A stretch of DNA of 64,000 nt from WTGA01 sp965231865 (GTDB lineage Bacteria; Pseudomonadota; Gammaproteobacteria; Arenicellales; Poriferihabitantaceae): the NCBI GenBank assembly GCA_965231865.1, contig CBDDOJ010000002.1, positions 1 through 64,000 of the forward strand, written 5' to 3'. Positions 28,378 through 37,691 of the stretch are shown here, one piece after another (positions within the stretch are counted from its first letter, which is position 1; every line of letters begins with the position of its first letter). The translations under genes and the position numbers were made by a program. The notes under the pieces are model-generated. The model was not told the origin of the DNA. It saw nothing but the letters and a program-made list of their open reading frames with translations, and searched no databases.

Positions 28378-29535
28378 ATGCCGGATTCCCTGAACCCGAA
28401 AACCGTGAAGGTCAACTCGCGGATTGAAGAGGTCCCTGCACAGGAATGGAATGGGCTCGTGATGAAGAACTACCCGTTCCTGAATCATGGATTCCTGAAA
28501 GCTCTTGAAACCCATCAATGCGTTGGCGAACATGCCGGCTGGATTCCCCGGCACCTTACCTTTTCGGAAGATGGCCGATTGGTGGGGGCCATGCCGCTTT
28601 ACGAAAAAAGCAATTCCTGGGGCGAGTTTGTGTTTGATCATGCCTGGGCGGATGCCTATCAGCGCTATGGACTGCGTTATTACCCCAAACTGGTGAACGC
28701 CATTCCGTTTACCCCCGCAAGCGGACAGCGAGTACTGGTTCACAACGACCCCGAAAACCTGGTTTCCACCCTGCTGGTGACCGCCGTCAACACTTTGGTA
28801 TCGGATGGCGGCTATAGCGGAATGCACTGTTTGTTCCCCTCACAGCCTGACCACCGGAAACTGGACCGGCAATCCGCTGTTTCGCGAAATGATTGCCAGT
28901 TTCACTGGCATAACCGGAACTATGGCAGCTTCGAAGAATTCCTGGATACCCTGACATCGAAAAAACGCAAGAATATCCGCCAGGAGCGACGAAAGGTCAC
29001 CGAAGCCGGCTTGACCATCCGGCACCTGGATGGAGAAAGCGCCCGGGAGCACGACTGGTTTGAGTTCACCCGGTTGTATCACGGACTGTATGACCGGAAA
29101 TTCGGGATGCCGGCTTTCAACCAGTCATTCTTCATGGAAGTCAGCGAAATCATGCCGCACCAAGTTCACCTGTTTCTTGCGTACCATGGCAGGCAATGTG
29201 TAGCGGGTGCGCTCATGTACTGTGATGATGATACGCTTTATGGCAGGCACTGGGGCTGTGCACAATATGTTGACAGCCTTCACTTTGAACTGTGCTATTA
29301 CCGGGGAATTGAACTTTGCATCAAAAACGGATTACAGCGTTTTGATCCCGGCGCCCAGGGTGAACACAAAATTGCTAGGGGGTTCATTCCCACCCGGACC
29401 CGGTCATTGCACTGGATGGCTCCCAGTCCATTCAACGAAGCCATCAAACAATTCGTCCACCGGGAACAGCAGCATGTCACCCGGTACATTGATCTGGTCC
29501 GTGCCCATTCGCCGTATAATTCCCGCATCCGCTGA
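28378..29535 (+). CDS. DUF482 (FemAB/GNAT-like) protein
   Basis: A 385-residue protein of the peptidogalycan-biosynthesis/GNAT-like DUF482 family. Typical blocks: YPFLNHGFLKALETH, FDHAWADAYQRYGLRYYPKLVNAIPFTPASG, KKRKNIRQERRKV and DPGAQGEHKIARGFIPTRTRSLHWM. The fold suggests transfer of an acyl or aminoacyl group, but no substrate is known. ATG 28378 removes 26 basic N-terminal residues of the longer open frame and matches the family start. Divergent from the M48 gene; followed by the amidase-like gene after 103 bases. Confidence 0.82.
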   Translation: MPDSLNPKTVKVNSRIEEVPAQEWNGLVMKNYPFLNHGFLKALETHQCVGEHAGWIPRHLTFSEDGRLVGAMPLYEKSNSWGEFVFDHAWADAYQRYGLRYYPKLVNAIPFTPASGQRVLVHNDPENLVSTLLVTAVNTLVSDGGYSGMHCLFPSQPDHRKLDRQSAVSRNDCQFHWHNRNYGSFEEFLDTLTSKKRKNIRQERRKVTEAGLTIRHLDGESAREHDWFEFTRLYHGLYDRKFGMPAFNQSFFMEVSEIMPHQVHLFLAYHGRQCVAGALMYCDDDTLYGRHWGCAQYVDSLHFELCYYRGIELCIKNGLQRFDPGAQGEHKIARGFIPTRTRSLHWMAPSPFNEAIKQFVHREQQHVTRYIDLVRAHSPYNSRIR

Positions 29536-29638
29536 TCTCATGGATTGGTGGACCGGAAAACAGACGGTATCCTTGAACCAGCCCGGAATGGACCTTCTCT
29601 TTCCCGGGCCTGTGGATGAACGAACGTGAGCGACCCCG

Positions 29639-30424
29639 ATGGTTAACAACCTGAAACTCCGGCTTGGCAAATGGCTGGCGAGTTATCTCAGCCGTCCTAT
29701 TCCCCATTACACACCTTTTTCCACCTACGACATCCCTCTGCTGGAAACCGTGATGGAACCCGGAGATATCCTGCTGGTAGATGGCAATACCCGGATCAGC
29801 ACCGCCATCAAGTACCTGACACAATCCACCTGGTCCCATGCCGCATTTTTTGCGGGCCCGGCCACCGAACAATTTACCGGTGGCGGGGAAGAATGCCCCT
29901 TGATCGAAGCAGACCTCAATGACGGCGTCATTGCATCCCCTCTTTCCAAGTACCGGAACTTCAATATCCGAATCTGCCGCCCGGTGGGATTGACCGATGA
30001 AGACCGGGAAAAAGCAGTCGGCATGATGGTGCAGAGCCTGGGGCTGGAGTATGACCTCAAGCATGTTTTTGATTTGGGCCGGTATCTGCTGCCCATTCCT
30101 CCCGTTCCGGTGCGGTTCCGGCGCCAGTTGCTTGCCCTGGGCAGCGGCGACCCTTCCCGGGCGATCTGTTCCAGCCTGATTGCGGAGTCCTTTCAGTCCA
30201 TACACTACCCGATCCTGCCCAGTGTGGAGAAGAAAGTGGAACTGTCGGAATACTCCTACAGCGTCAAGGTGATCTATCACATCCGCCATTACAGCCTGTT
30301 TACCCCCCGGGACTTCGATGTTTCACCCTACTTCAAGATTGTCAAACCCACCATTGAGCATGGCTTCGATTACCATTCGCTGACCCTGGAAGGCCCGGAC
30401 ATGACCCGGGGTCCGGGAAAGTGA
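29639..30424 (+). CDS. Permuted papain-like (YebB/YiiX-type) amidase
   Basis: A 261-residue protein resembling the permuted NlpC/P60 papain-fold group. The catalytic His is in STWSHAAFFAGP and the Cys in SRAICSSLIAESFQ, in the permuted order His before Cys; EPGDILLVDGNTRIS is the start of the domain. Members cleave or make amide or ester bonds, some on lipids or peptidoglycan. No signal peptide. It follows the DUF482 gene closely and probably shares its transcript. Confidence 0.72.
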   Translation: MVNNLKLRLGKWLASYLSRPIPHYTPFSTYDIPLLETVMEPGDILLVDGNTRISTAIKYLTQSTWSHAAFFAGPATEQFTGGGEECPLIEADLNDGVIASPLSKYRNFNIRICRPVGLTDEDREKAVGMMVQSLGLEYDLKHVFDLGRYLLPIPPVPVRFRRQLLALGSGDPSRAICSSLIAESFQSIHYPILPSVEKKVELSEYSYSVKVIYHIRHYSLFTPRDFDVSPYFKIVKPTIEHGFDYHSLTLEGPDMTRGPGK

Positions 30425-30642
30425 CCGCCGCACCTCCTTCATGGACCGGGTTCCGTTGCCTGTAGTCGGCCGATCCTTCAGGTCGGAGTGTACCGGGCGG
30501 GGAGCACGCCAGACCGGATATCGATTGCAGGGGGAACGCCAACTGCATACAATGGGCAACTGGGAAATATCCCGGGCATCCCCTGGATTTTCCGGGGTCC
30601 TCGAAAACCGAACCGCTGTGCACAGAAGAGCCCTTAAGTTCC

Positions 30643-31497
30643 ATGACCCGCAGTATGACCGCATTTGCCAGGTCCGAACAGGATCTGGATGGAAACCAGC
30701 TGATCTGGGAAGTCAGGAGTGTCAATCACCGCTATCTTGATGTCCATCTCCGGCTTCCCGAGGATTTTCGTTCTCTGGAGCCCCGGTGCCGGAAGCTGAT
30801 CGGGGAATGCATGAGTCGTGGCCGGGTCGATGCCCACCTGAAATATGGCCAGTCACCGGGAGTCATCAGCAAGATCAATATCGATACCGGTGCCGTGGAG
30901 TCCCTGGTTGCAGCAATGAAAACCATTGAGCAGGCACATCCCCAACTGGGACCCGCCCGAACACCGGATATCCTGGGCTGGCCCGGCGTAATCATTGAGC
31001 CGCCCATGGATCGTGACACCGTCAGTCGCAACAGTATCCAGTTGTTGCAAGAAACCCTTGCCGCGCTGGTGGAAAGCCGGGACCGGGAGGGAGCATGCAT
31101 GGCGAAAGCGGTCAGGGACCGGGTGACGCAATCACAGGAAATTGTGTACAGCCTGTCCGAAAAAATGCCGGAAATACAACAAAAGAACCAGGAGAAATGG
31201 CAAAACAGGGTTGAAGAACTCGGAGAGGAAAGATTGGCCCAGGAAATAGTGGTCCTGTTGACAAAAAGCGACATCAGCGAAGAGCTGGACAGGCTTCAGA
31301 CCCATCTTTGTGAAGTTGTGCGGCTGTTGGGCGAGGAAAAACCGGTGGGCCGCAGCCTGGATTTTCTGATGCAGGAACTGAACCGTGAAGCCAATACCCT
31401 GGGGGCCAAATCCATCGACCAGGAGATGACCAATGCCTCGATTGAACTGAAGGTCCTGGTGGAACAAATGCGTGAGCAGGTTCAAAACATCGAATAG
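30643..31497 (+). CDS. yicC: YicC-family endoribonuclease
   Basis: A 284-residue protein that begins MTRSMTAFARSEQ and contains WEVRSVNHRYLDVHLRLPEDFRSLEPRCR, then ends with the DUF1732 block SDISEELDRLQTHLCEV and FLMQELNREANTLGAKS. YicC-family proteins are RNases; in E. coli YicC helps turnover of the small RNA RyhB. Commonly encoded just before gmk, as here. ATG 30643 is the family start. About 217 bases separate it from the amidase gene, with nothing recognised there. Confidence 0.9.
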   Translation: MTRSMTAFARSEQDLDGNQLIWEVRSVNHRYLDVHLRLPEDFRSLEPRCRKLIGECMSRGRVDAHLKYGQSPGVISKINIDTGAVESLVAAMKTIEQAHPQLGPARTPDILGWPGVIIEPPMDRDTVSRNSIQLLQETLAALVESRDREGACMAKAVRDRVTQSQEIVYSLSEKMPEIQQKNQEKWQNRVEELGEERLAQEIVVLLTKSDISEELDRLQTHLCEVVRLLGEEKPVGRSLDFLMQELNREANTLGAKSIDQEMTNASIELKVLVEQMREQVQNIE

Positions 31498-31570
31498 CGG
31501 CCTGGCTTTCGCAGGCTGCGGTCACCGGTTCCTGCTTCCGCATGCCCTGGAACGGCCACAAAATCTGCGC

Positions 31571-31590
31571 CCTGGCAGGTCGCTGCCAGG
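31571..31590 (+). terminator. Perfect hairpin after yicC, possible terminator
   Basis: CCTGGCAG-GTCG-CTGCCAGG forms an 8-bp stem with a four-base loop, 74 bases past the yicC stop. No T-run follows, so it may only slow transcription or protect the 3' end. A perfect TATAAT at 31645-31650, before gmk, has no good -35 and could be the gmk promoter. Confidence 0.4.
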
Positions 31591-31743
31591 ACAGGGCCCT
31601 TGCCCGCGGATGGTTTGTTTCCAAATACCCTCTCCGAAACCAGTATAATCCACGGTTTTTATGCTGATTCCATCCAGACAACCCGTGAACAAATCCAGAC
31701 GACCGGAGACGACCGGGGCCAATCGGATCGGAATGGCTACACC

Positions 31744-32322
31744 ATGCTGACATCCGGAATCATGATATTATCCGCGCCTTCAGGGGGCGGAAAGACCAGT
31801 CTTGCCCGGTCACTGGTCGAGCGGCACCATGACGTTGCAATCACCGTATCCCATACGACCCGCGGCCGCAGGCCGGGAGAAGAAAATGGTGTCCACTACC
31901 ATTTTGTTGACAAGACCACCTTTGAGGAAATGATCGAAAATGATGAATTTGTGGAGTATGCCCGGGTATTCGACCAGTACTACGGTACCTCAATAAAAGC
32001 CATGGAAAGACTGATTTCAAGTGGCAAGCATGTTATTCTGGACATTGACTGGCAAGGTGCGAGAAGTGTTCGCGAAAAATACCCGACAGCCACTTCGATA
32101 TTTGTCATGCCTCCGTCCATCGAAACGCTTGAACAGCGACTCAGGCAGCGCAAGCAGGACAGCGATGAAGTCATCCACAGTCGGATGCGGCAGGCCCGGG
32201 ATGAAATCAGCCACAAAGATGAATTCGATACTGTGATTGTCAATGACAATTTTGAACACGCCTTGAAAGAACTTGAAACCGAATTATTTAACCTTAAACC
32301 ATATGCCACAAATCCCGGGTAA
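31744..32322 (+). CDS. gmk: Guanylate kinase
   Basis: A 192-residue P-loop kinase that phosphorylates GMP to GDP. Begins MLTSGIMILSAPSGGGKTSLARSLV with the Walker A loop, followed by the GMP-binding block VSHTTRGRRPGEENGVHYHFV and ILDIDWQGARSV. ATG 31744 was chosen because the family starts a few residues before the P-loop; the open frame extends 48 codons upstream without homology. Followed by rpoZ after 38 bases. Confidence 0.95.
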   Translation: MLTSGIMILSAPSGGGKTSLARSLVERHHDVAITVSHTTRGRRPGEENGVHYHFVDKTTFEEMIENDEFVEYARVFDQYYGTSIKAMERLISSGKHVILDIDWQGARSVREKYPTATSIFVMPPSIETLEQRLRQRKQDSDEVIHSRMRQARDEISHKDEFDTVIVNDNFEHALKELETELFNLKPYATNPG

Positions 32323-32360
32323 CCGGGCCCTGGCACCATTATTCTATTGAGGATTTAGCG

Positions 32361-32729
32361 ATGGCACGTATCACGGTTACTGACTGCCTTGAACATGTGG
32401 ATAATCGATTCCAGCTTGTGCTGGTTGCAACAAAGCGGGCCAGGCAACTGATCCTTGGCGCAGAACCACTGGTTGAAGTGGAAAATGACAAACCAACGGT
32501 CATTGCACTTCGGGAAATTGCAGAAGGCCTGATCGGGCCCAGCATCCTTGATGAAGAAAGCACCATTCCGGAACTTGACTTTGACCAGGGCGGCGCCCTC
32601 AGTGAAACGGATGATGCAGAGGATGTAGCGGACGCAGCGGCGGAGGACCCAATATTACAAGCGATGCTTGGTGATGCAGATGGCGAGCAAGATAGCCCTG
32701 GCAAAAAAGTGGAAGAAAAATCTGAGTGA
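32361..32729 (+). CDS. rpoZ: RNA polymerase omega subunit
   Basis: A 122-residue omega subunit starting MARITVTDCLEHVDNRFQLV, with ATKRARQL and KPTVIALREIAEGLI, the conserved core. The tail after residue 70 is acidic and longer than in E. coli (91 residues), rich in Asp, Glu and Ala. Omega helps fold beta' and forms ppGpp site 1 in gammaproteobacteria, which fits its place before spoT. Confidence 0.95.
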   Translation: MARITVTDCLEHVDNRFQLVLVATKRARQLILGAEPLVEVENDKPTVIALREIAEGLIGPSILDEESTIPELDFDQGGALSETDDAEDVADAAAEDPILQAMLGDADGEQDSPGKKVEEKSE

Positions 32730-32730
32730 A

Positions 32731-34893
32731 ATGCTGGCACGGCAGGGAAGTGCCGTCCCGGACCATGACACCCTGACCGGCAATCTGACAGGAATACTGG
32801 AAGATTACCTGGACCAGGCCGCCATCGCCGATATCTATGCGGCAACCCTGTATGGAGCCTCTGCCCACCACGGGCAAAAACGCCAGAGCGGAGAAGACTA
32901 CATCGTCCATCCCATTGCCGTGGCCCGGATACTTGGCACGATGCGCATGGACAGCAAAACCATCATCGCAGCGATCCTGCATGATGTGGTGGAGGACACT
33001 GAAATTACACTGGAGCAATTGGCCGGCAAATTCGGTGACGATGTCGCTGCACTGGTGGACGGGGTCAGCAAAGTCAGCCAACTGGACCTCGAATCCAGGG
33101 AACATGCCGAAGCCGCCTCGTTCAGGAAGATGTTCATGGCCATGGCGAAGGACATTCGTGTCATCATTATCAAGCTCGCCGATCGCCTGCACAACATGCG
33201 TACCCTGGAATCCCTGAGTGAAGACCGGAAGCGCAGAATTTCCCGGCAGACCCTGGAAATCTATGCGCCCATTGCCAATCGTCTGGGCATGCGGGAACTG
33301 GCCCAAGAACTGGAAGACCTCTGCCTGTTCAACCTCTATCCCAAACGCTATGATGTGTTCGAAAAGGAAATCAGGAGCTCCCGGCAAAGGCGAACAGCCG
33401 TGGTCAACGAGGTCTGTAAAGCGATCAGGGAACAGCTTGACCGGAACGGAATTCAGGCGGATGTTCATGGCCGGAAAATCAATGTCTTTACCGTCTATCG
33501 TGAAGTGGTACAAAAACAGATCACCCTGAAGGATGTCAAGGACATCGCCGGAATCCGGGTCATCACGGAAAAACGCCCTCATTGCTACCAGGCACTCGGG
33601 GCCATCCACCAGTTGTACAAGCCCCGCCCCGGAAATTTCAAGGATTATGTGGCCATTCCCAAAATCAATGGCTACCAGTCGTTGCATACGGCGGTCATTG
33701 GCCCCAAGGGACTCCCGGTGAAAATCCGGATACGCAGCCAGTCAATGCACCGGACAGCGGAAAAGGGCGTGGCATCCCACTGGTTGTACAAAACGGAAAC
33801 CACCGGGGAGCATGCTCCGCAACAGCTTGCCCAAAAATGGCTGGACAGTTTTCTTGAATTCCAGAGCAAATCCAGCGATTCGGGGGAATTCCTCGAACAA
33901 CTGAAAGTGGAACTGTTTCCCGATGAAGTCTATGTGTTTACACCCAAAGGTGATATCAAGCGGTTGCCCCGGGGAGCCACCGCACTGGACTTCGCGTACG
34001 CCGTACACACTGCCGTGGGCGACCACTGCCATCGCGCTACCATCAACCGGGTTGACGTGCCATTGCACATACGTCTGAACAACGGAGACCATATTGAGAT
34101 CAAAACATCCCGCAACACCCGGCCAAGGCCCGAATGGCTGGATTTCGCGGTGACCTCCAAGGCAAGAGCGTCCATCCGTCATTTTCTGAACCGGCAAAAA
34201 TCCCGGGAATCCCTCCGTCTTGGCCGAAAACTGTTGCGCTCTGCCCTGAGCGATCTCGGATACCGCAGGGTCCGCATTCCGAGTTCGGACAAAATCAATC
34301 TGCTCAAGCATCTGGGACTGGATGACTGGAAACAGTTGCTGATCGATATCGGCTTCGGAAAGCGATTGCCCAAACTGGTGGCCAAACAGCTGATCGCCGA
34401 ATCCGGTGCCCCGGGACCCTACAAGGGAAACCAGGATTCCACCGACCAAAAGCGGTCTGTGCTGACCATTGAAGGCACTGAACGGCTGCTGATTACCTAT
34501 GCCAATTGCTGTCACCCCATTCCGGGAGACAAGATCATTGGGGTAACCGCCCGGGGCCGGGGCCTGGTAGTACATCGTTCCAGATGCGACAACTGCACGG
34601 GGATCATGCGTCATCCTGACAACTACTCCCACCTGAACTGGGCAGAAACCACCAAGGGCAAATTCCAGGCGAGAATCGATGTTGAATGCCAGAACCAGCC
34701 GGGGGTGCTGGCCGCACTCAGCAATATCATTGCGGAACATGATTCCAATATAAATCGTCTTACGGTGGACCAGAAACATGCCATCGTCTCAAACATGTCT
34801 TTTGTCATCGAGGTACTCAACAGCCATCACCTGGCCGAAATCATGCACCAGCTCCGGGCAGACTCCAGTATCATCAGGCTGGCAAGAAACTGA
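32731..34893 (+). CDS. spoT: RelA/SpoT homologue: intact ppGpp hydrolase, degenerate synthetase
   Basis: A 720-residue SpoT-like protein. The hydrolase domain keeps YIVHPIAVARIL, ILHDVVEDT (His84-Asp85, Glu88-Asp89) and KLADRLHNMRTLE. The synthetase domain keeps GYQSLHT and DIAGIRVI, but the G-R-x-K-H region reads GRKINVF (Lys and His replaced by Ile250 and Asn251) and the E-x-Q-I-R-T motif reads KIRIRS (Lys331, Arg333). TGS (VYVFTPKGDIKRLPRGATALDFAY) and C-terminal ACT domains follow. So it probably degrades (p)ppGpp but makes little or none. ATG 32731 starts one base after the rpoZ stop; an in-frame upstream codon at 32668 is inside rpoZ. Confidence 0.9.
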   Translation: MLARQGSAVPDHDTLTGNLTGILEDYLDQAAIADIYAATLYGASAHHGQKRQSGEDYIVHPIAVARILGTMRMDSKTIIAAILHDVVEDTEITLEQLAGKFGDDVAALVDGVSKVSQLDLESREHAEAASFRKMFMAMAKDIRVIIIKLADRLHNMRTLESLSEDRKRRISRQTLEIYAPIANRLGMRELAQELEDLCLFNLYPKRYDVFEKEIRSSRQRRTAVVNEVCKAIREQLDRNGIQADVHGRKINVFTVYREVVQKQITLKDVKDIAGIRVITEKRPHCYQALGAIHQLYKPRPGNFKDYVAIPKINGYQSLHTAVIGPKGLPVKIRIRSQSMHRTAEKGVASHWLYKTETTGEHAPQQLAQKWLDSFLEFQSKSSDSGEFLEQLKVELFPDEVYVFTPKGDIKRLPRGATALDFAYAVHTAVGDHCHRATINRVDVPLHIRLNNGDHIEIKTSRNTRPRPEWLDFAVTSKARASIRHFLNRQKSRESLRLGRKLLRSALSDLGYRRVRIPSSDKINLLKHLGLDDWKQLLIDIGFGKRLPKLVAKQLIAESGAPGPYKGNQDSTDQKRSVLTIEGTERLLITYANCCHPIPGDKIIGVTARGRGLVVHRSRCDNCTGIMRHPDNYSHLNWAETTKGKFQARIDVECQNQPGVLAALSNIIAEHDSNINRLTVDQKHAIVSNMSFVIEVLNSHHLAEIMHQLRADSSIIRLARN

Positions 34894-34910
34894 ACCATCA
34901 TCCCGCCGCC

Positions 34911-35387
34911 ATGTCCACACACCGCATCCTGTTTATCTGCCTGGGGAACATCTGCCGTTCCCCTACGGCAGAAGGGATCCTGCGCAGACTTGTCCGTGAA
35001 CGGGAGCTGGAACACCGGTTTGAAATTGATTCCGCAGGCACGGGGGACTGGCATATTGGCTGCCCTCCGGACCCACGGGCCCAGCATGCTTCCCTGCAAC
35101 GGGGAATCGACATCTCTTCTTTAAGGGCGAGGCAGGTTTCTGCCGCGGACCTGACCCGTTTTGATTCGGTCATTGCCATGGATTTGAACAATTTGCAGCA
35201 ACTCAAGAAACTGGCTCCCGTGTCACATCATCACAAAATCAGGCTGTTACTGGACTATACGGACACCCCGGACCGTCGTGAAGTCCCGGACCCGTATTAC
35301 GGCGGAAACCACGGGTTTGACCTGATGATTGATTTGCTGGAGGATGCCTGCGACCAATTGCTTTCAAGCCTGCTCGAGGAATCATGA
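34911..35387 (+). CDS. Low-molecular-weight protein-tyrosine phosphatase
   Basis: A 158-residue phosphatase. The CX5R active site CLGNICRSPTAEG is at residues 10-16, and the general acid lies in REVPDPYYGG near residue 128. Cytoplasmic. Such enzymes dephosphorylate bacterial tyrosine kinases in polysaccharide export or act on other small targets; none of those genes is here. It overlaps the next gene by 4 bases (ATGA) and starts 17 bases after spoT. Confidence 0.9.
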   Translation: MSTHRILFICLGNICRSPTAEGILRRLVRERELEHRFEIDSAGTGDWHIGCPPDPRAQHASLQRGIDISSLRARQVSAADLTRFDSVIAMDLNNLQQLKKLAPVSHHHKIRLLLDYTDTPDRREVPDPYYGGNHGFDLMIDLLEDACDQLLSSLLEES

Positions 35388-35875
35388 ACGAACCCTGCCG
35401 ACTGCGGATTGACCTGTCCCGCCAACAGCTTGAGGTCATTGGAAGCGAAGGCCGCATTCTCCGGCGCTACCCGGTTTCCACCGCCGCCAACGGCCCGGGG
35501 GAAATGGATGGCAGCTACTGCACCCCCACTGGAGAGCATGTGATTCGCGCCAGAATCGGCGACGGCCTGCCCCTGAACACGGTTTTTGTCGGCAGAAGAC
35601 CCACCGGAGAGACGTACCATTGCGGCATGCGGGACCGCCACCCGGACCGGGACTGGATACTCACCCGGATCATCTGGCTGAGCGGGTGCGAACCCGGGAA
35701 GAATCGTCTTGGAGATGTCGATACCATGCGTCGGTATATTTATTTGCACGGCACCCCGGATGATGTTGATATGAGCCAACCCGGATCCCGTGGGTGTGTG
35801 CGGATGCGCAACACCGATATTGTTGAGTTGTTTGACCTCGTTTCCGTCGGAACACGGGTATGCATTGATGCCTGA
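35384..35875 (+). CDS. Cytosolic YkuD protein, probable L,D-carboxypeptidase in murein recycling
   Basis: A 163-residue YkuD-domain protein with the active site LHGTPD (His122) and SRGCVRM (Cys138, Arg140). It has no signal peptide or membrane segment, unlike L,D-transpeptidases that crosslink murein in the periplasm. It overlaps nagZ by 8 bases. Cytosolic YkuD enzymes (LdcV in Vibrio, ElsL in Acinetobacter) are L,D-carboxypeptidases that trim the terminal D-Ala from recycled tetrapeptides. The size, the missing export signal and the nagZ coupling point to this role. The family is seen directly; the reaction is inferred. Confidence 0.8.
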   Translation: MNEPCRLRIDLSRQQLEVIGSEGRILRRYPVSTAANGPGEMDGSYCTPTGEHVIRARIGDGLPLNTVFVGRRPTGETYHCGMRDRHPDRDWILTRIIWLSGCEPGKNRLGDVDTMRRYIYLHGTPDDVDMSQPGSRGCVRMRNTDIVELFDLVSVGTRVCIDA

Positions 35876-36878
35876 ACTGCCGTTGGGGCCGTTGATGGTG
35901 GATATCGCCGGCACCGTCCTGGGCGCGGACGAAAGGGTATCCCTGTCCCAGCCCGCGGTGGGTGCCGTCATCCTGTTCCATCGCAACTTTCAGGACAAGG
36001 CACAGCTCAGAAACCTCATCCGGGAAATCAAGTCCATCCGAACCCCTCCACTGCTGGTTGCCGTGGACCAGGAGGGAGGCCGGGTACAACGATTCAGGGA
36101 AGGGTTTTTTCGGTTGCCCGCAGCGAATCAGCTCGGGAAAATGTATGACGACCATGCCGGAACAGGCACACAGCTTGCCCGCTGCGCGGGATTCATCATG
36201 GCTGCAGAACTGGTTGAGGTGGGCGTGGACTTCAGTTTTGCCCCGGTACTCGATTGCGCCAACCCGGCCAGCCATGTGATTGGAACCCGGGGATTCCACG
36301 AAAACCCCCGGGATATCGCCGTCCTGGCCGGCGCCTTTATTGCCGGGATGCATTCCGCCGGCATGAAAGCCACCGGGAAACATTTTCCCGGTCATGGCTC
36401 GGTTGTGGAGGATTCGCATTTCACCCTGCCTGTAGACAATCGACCCCTGGACGACCTTCGGAAAAGGGACCTGGTGCCGTACGCAGCCCTGAGCCATCAA
36501 CTCGACGGGATCATGACCGCCCACATCGTGTTCAACGCCATGGACCCCAATCCAGCGACTTTTTCCGGATTCTGGCTGCATCGCATATTGCGGGATGAGC
36601 TTGGTTTCAAGGGCGTGGTATTCAGCGATGATTTGTCCATGAAAGGCGCAGACCTGGGCGGGGACGGTTTTGAAAGAACCTCCCGTGCCCTCCAGTCCGG
36701 CTGCGATATCGTACTGATCTGCAATGACCCTGAAACGGCCCATGCCGTGGCCGGGAAAATGAAGAACCCCGCAACGGCCCATCAAAATCGCCTGCTGCCC
36801 ATGTACGCCGCACCGGATCAAAAAACGGCGGCTGCGGAACTTGATGCCGCAAGGGAACAACTCGCCGTTCTATCCTGA
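35868..36878 (+). CDS. nagZ: Beta-N-acetylhexosaminidase
   Basis: A 336-residue cytoplasmic GH3 glucosaminidase. Seen: LVAVDQEGGRVQRFREGF, KHFPGHGSVVEDSHFTLP with the catalytic His loop, and the nucleophile Asp in VVFSDDLSMKGADLGG. It removes GlcNAc from anhydro-muropeptides during cell-wall recycling, the step next to L,D-carboxypeptidase. ATG 35868 matches the family start; the upstream open frame lies inside the YkuD gene. Confidence 0.94.
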   Translation: MPELPLGPLMVDIAGTVLGADERVSLSQPAVGAVILFHRNFQDKAQLRNLIREIKSIRTPPLLVAVDQEGGRVQRFREGFFRLPAANQLGKMYDDHAGTGTQLARCAGFIMAAELVEVGVDFSFAPVLDCANPASHVIGTRGFHENPRDIAVLAGAFIAGMHSAGMKATGKHFPGHGSVVEDSHFTLPVDNRPLDDLRKRDLVPYAALSHQLDGIMTAHIVFNAMDPNPATFSGFWLHRILRDELGFKGVVFSDDLSMKGADLGGDGFERTSRALQSGCDIVLICNDPETAHAVAGKMKNPATAHQNRLLPMYAAPDQKTAAAELDAAREQLAVLS

Positions 36879-36952
36879 TCCGTTTTGCCGTATGATCCGC
36901 ATTTCCATGCCTGCACCGTGAACACCCGGAAATTCCAAACCAGTTACCATTG

Positions 36953-37675
36953 ATGCAACCTGCGAAAATTTTCTTTGTTGAAATGATGGGCGTCCCGGGC
37001 AGCTATGACGCTTCGGTTTATGACGACCTTGAGGATGGCGACCAGGAAGGCCTGTGGTTTGTCAAAAAATACGGGGACGTGCCGGGTATCTCAATACAGA
37101 CACGGAATGTCTGCATCGGAGAAGCGCTGCCCCGGCCGGATGAAGCCGATGCCGTTGTCCTGGCCGGGACCTACAATTCGGTCCACGACCATACATTCTG
37201 GCAGCAGGAAGTGCTCGCCTGGTTCCCGGTGATACGGGAAAGCCGGGTGCCGGTATTGGGGATCTGCGGTTCCCATCAGCTGTTGGGACATTATTTCGGC
37301 GCTGAAGTCGAACCGATACGCCAGGGCCCCTATGCCGGAACATTTGCCACCTCATTGACCAAAGCCGGCCTGGCCTCCCCCCTGCTCAAAGGCATCGCCG
37401 ATGGTGACTGTTTCCATTACGCCAACGCCGAACATGTCACCGAGGCCCCCCCGGCCGGGGTACTGCTGGCCCACAGCGGCAACGTGCCCGTGGCCGCCCT
37501 GGATTTCGGCGGGCACTGGTATTCTACGCAGTTTCACCCCGAATCCACGGTGCAAAGTCTCGGCACCATCTGGAGAAACACCCGGCCTGCGCTGTGCCGG
37601 AATTACTTTGACACCCGGGCCGGAGACCGCCTCGTCAGGAACTTTTTCAAAATCGTCACGGAACAGGCGGACTGA
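36953..37675 (+). CDS. Class I glutamine amidotransferase-like protein
   Basis: A 240-residue GATase1 protein. The nucleophile elbow GICGSHQLLG and catalytic His-Glu pair TQFHPES are intact. No synthetase domain is fused, so it resembles the GMP-synthase-like lone amidotransferases, which may release ammonia to an unknown partner or hydrolyse gamma-glutamyl compounds. ATG 36953 is preferred to TTG 36950. It ends 16 bases from the convergent MFS gene. Confidence 0.8.
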   Translation: MQPAKIFFVEMMGVPGSYDASVYDDLEDGDQEGLWFVKKYGDVPGISIQTRNVCIGEALPRPDEADAVVLAGTYNSVHDHTFWQQEVLAWFPVIRESRVPVLGICGSHQLLGHYFGAEVEPIRQGPYAGTFATSLTKAGLASPLLKGIADGDCFHYANAEHVTEAPPAGVLLAHSGNVPVAALDFGGHWYSTQFHPESTVQSLGTIWRNTRPALCRNYFDTRAGDRLVRNFFKIVTEQAD

Positions 37676-37691
37676 ACCACAGCCGGTGGCT

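Noticed and set aside
33742..34779. 345-codon minus-strand frame opposite spoT, and a similar one opposite nagZ
   Set aside because: Both lie across well-supported genes in the opposite strand and lack motifs.
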